DNA from: Pseudomonas veronii
GTDB taxonomy: Bacteria > Pseudomonadota > Gammaproteobacteria > Pseudomonadales > Pseudomonadaceae
Direction: 5' to 3'
Length of the DNA stretch: 64,000 bases
Assembly (NCBI RefSeq): GCF_001439695.1
Contig: NZ_JYLL01000009.1
Location: forward strand, 124,001 to 188,000
Below are positions 1 to 8,520 of this stretch, one piece after another. Every line of letters starts with the position of its first letter. The stretch's first letter is position 1. A program made the translations under genes and the position numbers. Below the pieces are notes generated by a model. The model ran no database searches, had not been told where the DNA came from, and saw nothing but the letters and a program-made list of their open reading frames with translations.

Positions 1-742
<742 letters not shown>

Positions 743-746
<4 letters not shown>

Positions 747-1666
747 ACTTTCTCAACCTCCGGACGGCCCAAAATGCCGGTCGGACGGAACAACAGCACC
801 AGAACCAACAGGCCGAACGCCACGACGTCCTTGTACTGGTCGCCGAAGATATCGGCGCCAAACGCTTCGGCCACCCCCAGCACCAGCCCGCCGAGCATCG
901 CGCCCGGAATGCTGCCGATGCCGCCCAATACCGCTGCGGTAAAGGCCTTGAGGCCGACCAGGAAACCGGCGTTGGGGTTGATCACGCCGTACTGCATGCT
1001 CAAAAGCACGGCCGCGACGGCCGCCAGCGCGGCACCGATGACGAAGGTCAGGGCGATGATGTTGTTGGTGTTGATGCCCAGCAGGTTGGCCATCTTGATG
1101 TCTTCGGCGCAGGCCCGGCAGGCGCGCCCCAGACGGGAGCGGGAAATGAACAGGGTCAGGCCCAGCATGGCCACCAGGGTGACGACGAAGACCAGGATCT
1201 GCATGTACGAAATCAGCACTTCTTGTGCGCCGCCTGGGCCGAAGGAGAAGCTCCCCGGGATCAGGTTGGGAATGGACTTGTCCTTGGAGTCCTGGGACAG
1301 CAATACGGTGTTCTGCAGGAAAATCGACATGCCGATGGCGGAAATCAGCGGGATCAAACGGTTGCTGCCACGCAAGGGACGATAGGCAACCCGTTCGATA
1401 CTGTAGCCATAGGCACTGGTTACGACGATCGACGCCAGGAACGCGGCGGTCATCAACAACGGCAGGGAGTGGATCCCCATCATGGCCAGCCCGGCAAGGG
1501 CAATGAAGGCCACGTAGGAACCAATCATGTAGACCTCGCCATGGGCGAAGTTGATCATTCCAATGATGCCGTAAACCATTGTGTAGCCAATGGCTATCAA
1601 GGCATAGGTGCTGCCAATGGTCAGGCCATTAACCAGCTGTTGGAAAAAATGATAGATCTCAGGCAT
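743..1666 (-). CDS. livH: Branched-chain amino acid ABC transporter permease LivH
   Basis: A 307-residue inner-membrane permease that forms the translocation channel with LivM. It is hydrophobic nearly throughout, begins with the family-typical [20 protein letters not shown], and carries the loop [18 protein letters not shown] (about residues 180-197) that fits the ABC-permease coupling region. The length matches the usual 300-308. It lies 228 bp downstream of the binding-protein gene, behind a terminator, and overlaps livM by 4 bases. This suggests that the permeases are made at a lower level by read-through from the binding-protein promoter. Confidence 0.95.
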
Positions 1667-1842
1667 TACAACGCTCCTAAAAACCCGATACGCATTTCAC
1701 TGGTGGAGTCATGTTCCGGCCCTGCGCTGTGTTCTGTGAGCACATTTGCGCAAAGCGTTTGCCAGCGAACCGCTGGTGACGGTTTTAAGATTTTCAGGTG
1801 AGCCAGCGCCCGGATCGCGGGTGACAGGCCCATAAACCTCGT

Positions 1843-1877
1843 AAAACAAAGCCCACTGCTCTCACAGTGGGCTTGTT
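1843..1877 (-). terminator. Intrinsic terminator after the binding-protein gene
   Basis: An inverted repeat AAGCCCACTG / CAGTGGGCTT with a 4-base loop is followed on the minus strand by TTTGTTTTAC. It sits 18 bp past the stop of the binding-protein gene and before livH, so it probably acts as a partial attenuator separating abundant binding protein from the permease mRNA. Confidence 0.8.
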
Positions 1878-1894
1878 GACCAGTAACGCCTGGC

Positions 1895-3022
1895 TTACTG
1901 AGGGGAAACTTCGGTTTTCGGTTTGCCGAAGTGCCACTCGTAGACCACGAACTTGAAGTCCTTCAGGTCGCCCTTGGCGTCGAAGCTCAGATCGCCGGTA
2001 GGGGTCTTGAAGGTGCCCGCGTGGATGGCTTCGGCCACTTTGGCGGTGTCTTCGCTTTTCGCGGCTTTGATACCACCGGCGATGACTTCAATGGCCGAGT
2101 AGGCCGGGAACACGAACGGACCGGTTGGGTCCTGCTTGTTCTTGGCGAACTCTTCAACGATGGCTTTGTTGGCCGGGTCGGTGTCGAAGGATTTCGGCAG
2201 GGTCACCAGCAGGCCTTCGGAAGCGCCCTGGGCGATTTGCGAGATGGAGTCGTTGCCGACGCCTTCTGGGCCCATGAACTTGGCGTTCAGGCCTTTTTCC
2301 TTGGCTTGGCGCAGGATCAGGCCCAGCTCAGGGTGGTAGCCGCCGTAGTAGACGAAGTCGACGTTGGCTTGCTTGAGTTTCTGGATGATCGAGGAGAAGT
2401 CCTTGTCACCGGCGTTCAGGCCTTCGAAGACGGCAACCTTGGTGCCTTTCTTCTCGAGGGTCTGTTTAACGGCAGTGGCGATGCCTTCACCGTATTGTTG
2501 CTTGTCGTGCAGCACGGCAACGATCTTCGGCTTCACGTGGTCGGCGATGTAGTTGCCGGCCGCCGGGCCTTGGGCGCTGTCCAGGCCGATGGTGCGGAAA
2601 ATCAGCTTGTAGCCACGGGCGGTGATTTCCGGGCTGGTGGCTGCCGGGGTAATCATGATCACGCCTTCGTCTTCATAAATGTCGGACGCGGGCTGAGTGG
2701 AGCTGGAGCACAGGTGACCGACCACGAACTTGACGCCGTCGTTGACCACTTTGTTGGCGACGGCCACGGCTTGCTTGGGATCGCAGGCGTCGTCGTATTC
2801 CTTGGCTTCGAGCATTTTGCCATCGACGCCGCCCTTGGCGTTGATGTCGGCGATCGCTTGCTTGGCACCCATGAACTGCATGTCGCCATATTGCGTGACA
2901 GGACCGGTTTTAGGCCCGGCGATGCCGATCTTGATGGTGTCGGCTGCGAACGAATGGCTGGCAACCCCGGCCAGGACCATAGCGGCAAACAGTTTGGAAA
3001 TCTGCTTAGTAGCCTTATTCAT
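1895..3022 (-). CDS. livK: Branched-chain amino acid ABC transporter substrate-binding protein (BraC/LivK type)
   Basis: A 375-residue periplasmic binding protein of the Leu/Ile/Val receptor family. Residues 1-26 form a Sec signal peptide ending in SFAAD. The mature part starts DTIKIGIAGPKTGPV, as in LivJ/LivK/BraC, and has the characteristic DDACDPKQAVAVANKVV segment, the GHLCSSSTQ ligand-binding segment and ITPAATSPEIT. The length is normal for the family. The gene is first in the livK-livH-livM direction and ends in a terminator. A perfect 16-bp palindrome lies about 100 bp upstream of the start. Known relatives bind Leu, Ile, Val and sometimes Ala or Thr; the exact specificity cannot be read here. 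Confidence 0.93.
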   Translation of the reverse strand: MNKATKQISKLFAAMVLAGVASHSFAADTIKIGIAGPKTGPVTQYGDMQFMGAKQAIADINAKGGVDGKMLEAKEYDDACDPKQAVAVANKVVNDGVKFVVGHLCSSSTQPASDIYEDEGVIMITPAATSPEITARGYKLIFRTIGLDSAQGPAAGNYIADHVKPKIVAVLHDKQQYGEGIATAVKQTLEKKGTKVAVFEGLNAGDKDFSSIIQKLKQANVDFVYYGGYHPELGLILRQAKEKGLNAKFMGPEGVGNDSISQIAQGASEGLLVTLPKSFDTDPANKAIVEEFAKNKQDPTGPFVFPAYSAIEVIAGGIKAAKSEDTAKVAEAIHAGTFKTPTGDLSFDAKGDLKDFKFVVYEWHFGKPKTEVSPQ

Positions 3023-3363
3023 AGTGCTCCACTCTTACTGTTGTCTTTTTTATAGTTCTAGCGGCCTTGTGAGCTGCAGAACCGGATCAGATATCTTGAA
3101 TATCCCCCCGGCAGTGCCCTGGCAACTGTACCGGTACAGTGTAGAGCGCCGGTTGATCGCTTGAAAAGCTGGCTGCTGGGGGCAATACCCGGGCGTGTCG
3201 CTTAAATGAAAGAAAAAGACAGAATTGCGCCGGGACGCTGCCGCAGTGGCGGACAATCCGTGGCTTTCCTGACGCTTTCAATCGTTCACTCATTTGCAAC
3301 TGGGTTTTTCTACGAGAGACACGACGTTATGATTGCGCCGATTTTTTCCCAAGGTGAATCCCC
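3023..3363. other. Divergent intergenic region between livK and the DUF2288 gene
   Basis: This 341-bp region holds the promoters of two divergent genes. The only strong structure is the perfect palindrome at 3125-3140. No small ORF with a convincing ribosome-binding site is seen. Confidence 0.6.
3125..3140. promoter_or_regulatory. Perfect 16-bp palindrome, possible operator upstream of livK
   Basis: ACTGTACCGGTACAGT is fully self-complementary and lies 103 bp upstream of the livK start. The length and position suit a dimeric repressor or activator site. It is not a LexA box, because the CTGT/ACAG halves are 6 and not 8 bases apart. The binding protein is unknown. Confidence 0.4.
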
Positions 3364-3666
3364 ATGACGCAAGAACCTAGCACCCTCTATGCCAAGCTGC
3401 TCGGTGAAACCGCCGAAATCTCCTGGAAGGAGCTCGAACCGTTCTTTGCCAAGGGTGCCCTATTGTGGGTCGACGCCGGCCTGGATTTGATCGAGGCGGC
3501 CGAAGGCATGGCCGAGGATCAGCGCGATAAAGTCGCTGCCTGGCTGGCCTCGGGGAGCCTGGGCGAAGTGTCTGCGACGCGGGCATTGGACCTGCTGGAG
3601 CGTGATCCGAGCCTGTGGGCGGTGGTGGTTTCGCCGTGGATTCTGATCCAGGAAAGGGCAGCGTAA
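3364..3666 (+). CDS. DUF2288 family protein
   Basis: A small 100-residue soluble acidic protein. The pattern LYAKLLGETAEISWKELEPFFAKGALLWVDAGLDLIEAAE near the N-terminus and LLERDPSLWAVVVSPWILIQ at the C-terminus match the DUF2288 family of proteobacteria, and the length is normal. No function is established for this family. The ATG is preceded by AAGGTGAAT, a plausible ribosome-binding site. It is divergent from livK and convergent with the tubulin-like gene; the REP hairpin at 3853-3882 separates the two convergent genes. Confidence 0.85.
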   Translation: MTQEPSTLYAKLLGETAEISWKELEPFFAKGALLWVDAGLDLIEAAEGMAEDQRDKVAAWLASGSLGEVSATRALDLLERDPSLWAVVVSPWILIQERAA

Positions 3667-3852
3667 GAAAAGCCTGCGCGAAAATGGTGCATGGTTTGCG
3701 CCGCTGCAAGTGTGTAGCGGAGTAACCGCTGATGCGGTGATGGCATCTTGCCGTGGAGAAAGGTCACAGCCGAGGGTGACGTGCGCGTCACGGGAACAGT
3801 TTTGCCGACGGCGAAATGCCCGGGGAATTGTTTCTTGGTGTTAGCAGATCGC

Positions 3853-3882
3853 TGTGGCGAGGGAGCGTGCTCCCTCGCCACA
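3853..3882. repeat. REP-type palindrome, single copy
   Basis: A 13-bp perfect stem, TGTGGCGAGGGAG / CTCCCTCGCCACA, with loop CGTG. It lies 5 bp from the stop codon of the minus-strand tubulin-like gene and 187 bp past the DUF2288 gene. It belongs to the GTGGCGAGGGAGC class of Pseudomonas REP sequences and may stabilise or end both convergent mRNAs. Confidence 0.75.
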
Positions 3883-3887
3883 GACAA

Positions 3888-6065
3888 CTAGGCGGTTTTG
3901 CCGGTATGGTTGTTCAACGAAATAATCTTAGTCTTGCCGATCCGATGACGGTAAATCTCACGCAAGTACTTGATCGCCTTCTTCACGCAATCCCGTGACA
4001 GGCGAATGTCATTGATCGAGACAAACTTATCTTTGTCATTGATCAACTCACGGTACTTCTTCTCATACATCGGCTTGATCGCGTACCAGTTGGTGTCGAG
4101 GATCTTCGCCGGGTTTTCAAACTCATTGAGCAGTTCGTCGATACGCTCTTCGTCGAAATCCTCGTGGATGATGAAGTCCAGGATCGAGTTGTCCAGCGTG
4201 TCGTCGAAACGGTACGGGTTGCGCGCAAAGCAGCGTTTGATGAACGCCACGATCAGCGTCAGGAAGTCATCCGACAGGCACGGGCTCTTGGCGATCAGGG
4301 TGGTCAGCGACAGGTTGGCCGACGCGCCGATCACCAGGGCGTAGCGCTTGAGCGTGGTGTTGGGGAACAGGCTGTTGAGGTGGGTCTTGAGGCGGTTCAG
4401 GTCCATGTAGGACAGTTTGTAGTCCTTGGGCAGCGACACGATCGACACCACCGACGAGCAGTTCTTGAAGAAGTGCAGGTCGTGCAGCGCCGCCGCGTCA
4501 TAGCCGGAGTTCTTGTACTGCTCCAGGGAGGCCTTGTAGCGCTTGGACTCGATCGGCAGCAGGCTGATGCCTTCGATGGCCTGGGTGACTTTGTTGAAGT
4601 GCGGCAGGTCGATGGAGCGGAAGAACAGGTCGTCGATGTTCAGGCGCTGCGGCTCTTTGTCGAACACCTTGAACTTGTCACCCGACGGCGCCGGGGTTTC
4701 CGGGACCACCGATTCGGCGTAGGCAATCGCCACCGGGCCGGCCAGGCTCATGAACAGGTCGTTGGCATCCAGGCGGATGGTTTCGCCGATGTCGATACCG
4801 GCGCGACGGAAGTAGTTCTGGTCGTAGTCGGTGGTGACCGCCTGGGCGGTAAGAATGTTGAAGATCTGTTGCGAGATATACTGGTTGGCGTGCTTTTCCA
4901 TGGCATTGACATCAATGTTCTGGATATTGCCGTCATCGCTCTCTTCGGCGTAACGCATGATGTCGTTGGAGATCAGCATCATCGCGTTCCACGGGCGGAT
5001 ACGGCCCTTGACGCTGGCTTCGCTGCTGTCTTCATTGGCGAAGTTGTACGAGAAATCCCATTCTTCCGACAGATACTTGCAGAGCAGCCGCCCGGCGTTG
5101 ATGTGCAGCGCCTCGGACATTTCGCTGCGGTGGTCGGAGATGTTCGGCAGCACGCAGATGCCGCTGGTGAAGATCGGTTCGAAAACGAAGGCGTGGCCGC
5201 TTTTGCTGTCGTGCTCGTCGGCCGGCTTGGTGTCGAACGTCTTGTTCATGTACGAATGCTGTTGGGCCAGGCCGAACTCCGACGCCATGCCCGAGCCGGT
5301 GCCGCCGCCGGCGCTGAAGATCGAGAAATACAGGCGCGACTGGTTGGCCTTGATGCCGCAGGAGTCGATCAGGTACGAATGGATCATCTTCCAGTCGGGG
5401 CTGGAAAAACGCTGGGTGTCTTTATTGAGGATGATCTTGGCCAGGTACTGGCCGAGGATCGGCGCGTTACCGGCGCCACCGGCATGGACTTCCGAGAGGT
5501 CCATGATTTTCATCTTGCTGTAATCGCGCAGGAAGCCGCTTTTTTCGCCCTTGCGCGAGAATCGGATGCGCCCGGCGATGTCTTTGTCCAGGTCGCCCAG
5601 CATCACCAGCGGCTCCACCAGGAACACCGGTTTGCTGGCCTTGCCGACGCCCAGGCGCAGGTTGTTGCGAATCCATTGGGCGGGGCTGTAGCCCTTGTCT
5701 GTCGACTTGTCTTCGGTACTGAATTCGTTGAGGTAGAACTTGCGTGCGTTATAGACCAGCTCGGCCACGTCCAGCGCAATGTTCGAACCGCAGCGGCCCA
5801 GGCCGATCAGGCACACCGAGGGGAATTCCTGTTCGCTGCGCGGCTCGCCATCGACTTCCTGATGGGGCAGGCGCGGGAACACCATGTCGCGCAGGCCGTC
5901 GAGGTTGTCGAGGATGCGGTCGGTATTGGTCTCGGTGAAGTACAGGTATTGCTGGGTCGCCAGTGGAGGGGGGCTGCTCAATGACTTCGAACCTGAAGGT
6001 TTTTCCGCAGGAGCTGTCGGCAACACATCGGAGACCACGGTGGCAGAGTTATTTTTAGAAGTCAT
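3888..6065 (-). CDS. Tubulin/FtsZ-like GTPase domain protein (Tubulin_2-like)
   Basis: A 725-residue protein with a tubulin-like N-terminal half. It has a Gly-rich nucleotide loop, LIGLGRCGSN, at about residues 86-95 after a beta strand; an AGGAGN loop at 195-200; and the tubulin/FtsZ signature GGGTGSG at 253-259 following a hydrophobic strand. The first 40 residues are low-complexity and the C-terminal half (about 450-725) is mainly alpha/beta without a motif I recognise. It is far longer than FtsZ (about 400) and lies outside any division cluster. It resembles the uncharacterised Tubulin_2 class of stand-alone bacterial tubulin-like proteins. Whether it polymerises or hydrolyses GTP is unknown. 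The nearest same-strand gene upstream is ykgJ-like, 313 bp away, so it is probably transcribed alone. Confidence 0.7.
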   Translation of the reverse strand: MTSKNNSATVVSDVLPTAPAEKPSGSKSLSSPPPLATQQYLYFTETNTDRILDNLDGLRDMVFPRLPHQEVDGEPRSEQEFPSVCLIGLGRCGSNIALDVAELVYNARKFYLNEFSTEDKSTDKGYSPAQWIRNNLRLGVGKASKPVFLVEPLVMLGDLDKDIAGRIRFSRKGEKSGFLRDYSKMKIMDLSEVHAGGAGNAPILGQYLAKIILNKDTQRFSSPDWKMIHSYLIDSCGIKANQSRLYFSIFSAGGGTGSGMASEFGLAQQHSYMNKTFDTKPADEHDSKSGHAFVFEPIFTSGICVLPNISDHRSEMSEALHINAGRLLCKYLSEEWDFSYNFANEDSSEASVKGRIRPWNAMMLISNDIMRYAEESDDGNIQNIDVNAMEKHANQYISQQIFNILTAQAVTTDYDQNYFRRAGIDIGETIRLDANDLFMSLAGPVAIAYAESVVPETPAPSGDKFKVFDKEPQRLNIDDLFFRSIDLPHFNKVTQAIEGISLLPIESKRYKASLEQYKNSGYDAAALHDLHFFKNCSSVVSIVSLPKDYKLSYMDLNRLKTHLNSLFPNTTLKRYALVIGASANLSLTTLIAKSPCLSDDFLTLIVAFIKRCFARNPYRFDDTLDNSILDFIIHEDFDEERIDELLNEFENPAKILDTNWYAIKPMYEKKYRELINDKDKFVSINDIRLSRDCVKKAIKYLREIYRHRIGKTKIISLNNHTGKTA

Positions 6066-6378
6066 TGTGCGCCATGTACCTGGGCGGATGGCTGTGAAAT
6101 GTTAAAAAGCCATCACTGAGTGGGAGTTCGCGACTTTACAGTGCGTCCGGGTCCGGGGCGATAGGTTTAACCCTAGCGTTTCAAGGGGAAATCCCGGCCC
6201 GACTCTGATGAATCGGCCGTTTACCGGCATTCTTTAGATAAATGATGGCGAAATGCCAAAGATTCGGCGTCAGCGAATTGCTCTGGCAGGCAAGTGGGCG
6301 CCGCTGCGGGCAGCGGAAATCTTCATGATCGCGCTGGCGGGCAGCTCACCCGGACCGACATCACGGCCCTGTTGGCGG
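6066..6378. other. Intergenic region upstream of the tubulin-like gene
   Basis: This 313-bp region holds the promoter of the minus-strand tubulin-like gene and the 3' end of the ykgJ-like transcript. A short GC stem, CCGCTGC GG GCAGCGG, lies at 6301-6316 without a T tract. I found no convincing small gene or regulatory motif. Confidence 0.5.
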
Positions 6379-6747
6379 CTAAGCGCTGATCGGCAGGTCC
6401 AGCTCGAAAGGCGGTGGCTCCAGCGGCGTCAGACCAAATGCTGCGCGCGCGGCATCGCAATCGGTGTTTTGCACACCGTGGCTCCAGGAGGCGTCGAACT
6501 CGCGGCACACGCTGGAGCGCTGCTCATAGATCGTGCAATGAGTGCCTTTGCCCACTTCGCCCTCAAGGCTGCAGCAGCGCGCGGGTTTCTGGTCGGTCCC
6601 GATCATCGCCACGCGTGTGGGGTTGATCTGCACCACCAGGTCATCGGGCACCGTGCCCCCCGCCGAGGCGCACTCACCCCAGAAGAAAGACACACGGAAG
6701 TGTGAACAGCAGGCACCGCAATTCAGACACGGACTGGCTTCGGACAT
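6379..6747 (-). CDS. YkgJ family cysteine-cluster protein
   Basis: A 122-residue protein with an N-terminal cysteine cluster, CLNCGACCSHF (about residues 7-17), then GEC, a CCSLEGEVGKGTHCTIY segment and CREFD. These eight or so Cys residues fit the CxxCxxCC arrangement of the YkgJ (UPF0153) family, thought to bind Zn or an Fe-S cluster; function is unknown. A longer reading frame begins at 6813, but the ATG at 6747 (MSEASPC) places the cluster at the normal distance from the N-terminus. It is transcribed divergently from the MFS gene at 7001. Confidence 0.85.
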   Translation of the reverse strand: MSEASPCLNCGACCSHFRVSFFWGECASAGGTVPDDLVVQINPTRVAMIGTDQKPARCCSLEGEVGKGTHCTIYEQRSSVCREFDASWSHGVQNTDCDAARAAFGLTPLEPPPFELDLPISA

Positions 6748-7000
6748 GGGCGTCTTCGATAAGGAAAGTAAGAAGGGTTGTGACAGGAAGGCTCGCCATT
6801 CTAATCGCGCCATGGCCGTTGGGAAGAGGAGGGCACACTTATATTTTTCGTAGGGAAAGTCCCGTAGTTTCGGGTGGAATCATGCCCTATCAGCGTTACG
6901 AATCATTACAGACAAGCGTCGCCGGCCTGACTATGTTGCAGATACCTGAGCAGGATGCATCGGGCATCGCAGCTCTCATAACAATAAAAGAGACGGACCC

Positions 7001-8353
7001 ATGCAGAACTCGACCCAAGCGGCGAATGCCTGGCGCATTCTGTTCCTGCTGTTCCTCGCCAACCTGTTCAACTTCTTCGACCGCACCATTCCGGCGATCA
7101 TCATCGAGCCGATCCGCATGGAATGGCACCTGAGCGACTTTCAGCTGGGCATCATCGGCACCGCCTTCACCATTGTCTACGCCATTGCCGGCCTGCCGCT
7201 CGGGCGCCTGGCCGATACCGGTTCGCGCAGCAAACTCATGGGGTGGGGCCTGTTCGCGTGGAGCGGGTTGACGGCGATCAACGGCATGGTCGGCAGTTTC
7301 TGGACGTTCCTGTTGGTGCGTATGGGCATCGGCATCGGCGAAGCCAGCTACGCGCCGGCGGCCAATTCGCTGATTGGCGACCTGTTCCCGGCCCACCGCC
7401 GTGCGCGGGCCATGGGCATTTTCATGCTGGGCCTGCCATTGGGCCTGTTACTGGCGTTCTTTACCATTGGCGCGATGGTCAAGGCGTTCGACAGCTGGCG
7501 CGCGCCGTTCTTTATCGCGGCCGTGCCGGGGCTGATCCTCGCGGTCTTCATGTTCTTTATCAAAGAACCCAAGCGCGGCGCGGCAGAAACCGTGCAAGTC
7601 TCCCAGGAACGCGTCGACCGCCCGATCCGCCGCGTGCTGGCGGTGCCGACCTTTCTCTGGTTGGTGCTGGCCGGGTTGTGCTTCAACTTCGCAACCTATG
7701 CGTGTAACTCGTTCCTGGTGCCGATGCTGCAGCGCTATTTCCTGATGCCGTTGCAGGACGCGGCGGTTGCCACCGGGGTGATCGTCGGGTTGACCGGGCT
7801 GGTCGGCCTGACGTTGGGCGGCTGGATCGCCGACAAGATCCATCAACGGGTTGCCAATGGCCGCCTGTTGTTTGCCGCGTTCAGCCTGATCATTTCCACC
7901 GTCACCACCGCCTGGGCCTTGCACGCCGGGCGTATCGAGATCGGTGTGTTTGTCGCGCTGTTCAGTGTGGGTTGGTTGTTTGCCTACAACTTCTACACCT
8001 GTGTGTACACGGCGATCCAGGACGTGGTCGAGCCGCGCCTGCGGGCCACGGCGATGGCGCTGTTCTTTGCCGGCCTGTACTTGCTGGGTGGCGGCATGGG
8101 GCCGGTGGTGGTGGGGGGCTTGTCCGATCACTTTGCCCATTCGGCGATGTATGCCGCCGGGGCGGAGCAGATGACCGAGGCTTATAAAGCGGTGGGGTTG
8201 CATGACGCCATGTACCTGATTCCGGTGGCGCTGTTCTTGACCATGCTGTTTCTGTTTCAGGCGTCGCGCAGTTTTGTGCGGGATGCCAAGCGGATGAAAG
8301 ACGGGCTGGTGGCGGTGGAGGTGGCGGTGCCGGCTGCTGCTGCGACGGCTTGA
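7001..8353 (+). CDS. Spinster-type MFS transporter
   Basis: A 450-residue inner-membrane transporter with about 12 hydrophobic segments. The first helix, NLFNFFDRTIPAIIIEPI, and the loop LPLGRLADTGSRSKLMGWG with the GxLaDrxxRrk-like signature mark the major facilitator superfamily. The GIGEASYAPAANSLI segment in helix 4 is characteristic of the Spinster-like group. Length is normal. The substrate is not deducible; bacterial relatives include exporters of organic acids or lipids. The gene stands alone, with a REP pair and a strong terminator downstream. Confidence 0.85.
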   Translation: MQNSTQAANAWRILFLLFLANLFNFFDRTIPAIIIEPIRMEWHLSDFQLGIIGTAFTIVYAIAGLPLGRLADTGSRSKLMGWGLFAWSGLTAINGMVGSFWTFLLVRMGIGIGEASYAPAANSLIGDLFPAHRRARAMGIFMLGLPLGLLLAFFTIGAMVKAFDSWRAPFFIAAVPGLILAVFMFFIKEPKRGAAETVQVSQERVDRPIRRVLAVPTFLWLVLAGLCFNFATYACNSFLVPMLQRYFLMPLQDAAVATGVIVGLTGLVGLTLGGWIADKIHQRVANGRLLFAAFSLIISTVTTAWALHAGRIEIGVFVALFSVGWLFAYNFYTCVYTAIQDVVEPRLRATAMALFFAGLYLLGGGMGPVVVGGLSDHFAHSAMYAAGAEQMTEAYKAVGLHDAMYLIPVALFLTMLFLFQASRSFVRDAKRMKDGLVAVEVAVPAAAATA

Positions 8354-8366
8354 GATCGCGTTGACG

Positions 8367-8436
8367 CCATCGGGAGCAAGCTCCCTCCCACACTGGAACT
8401 GCATTCCAAGTGTGGGAGGGGGCTTGCTCCCGATGA
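8367..8436. repeat. Inverted REP pair (REPIN-like)
   Basis: Two REP units in inverted orientation, CATCGGGAGCAAGCTCCCTCCCACACT at 8368-8394 and its counterpart at 8409-8435, separated by 14 bp. Together they can fold into one long hairpin. They lie just after the MFS gene. Confidence 0.8.
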
Positions 8437-8468
8437 GGCCATGACTGGCGAAGACCTTCTTCAGTGAA

Positions 8469-8502
8469 TAAAAAAGGCCCGCATTGCGCGGGCCTTCTTT
8501 TT
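8469..8502. terminator. Bidirectional intrinsic terminator
   Basis: AAAAAGGCCCGC ATTG GCGGGCC-type stem flanked by A-rich and T-rich runs (AAAAAGG ... CCTTCTTTTT). It serves the plus-strand MFS gene and the convergent minus-strand rapA, which ends at 8521. Confidence 0.85.
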
Positions 8503-8520
8503 AGCTGAGCAACGCAGCAA

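Noticed and set aside
3125..3140. LexA/SOS box interpretation of the palindrome
   Set aside because: The CTGT and ACAG halves are 6 bases apart instead of 8.
4164..5984. Long plus-strand open frame (606 codons) opposite the tubulin-like gene
   Set aside because: It is an antisense shadow of a gene with clear motifs; its composition is that of a reverse frame in high-GC DNA.
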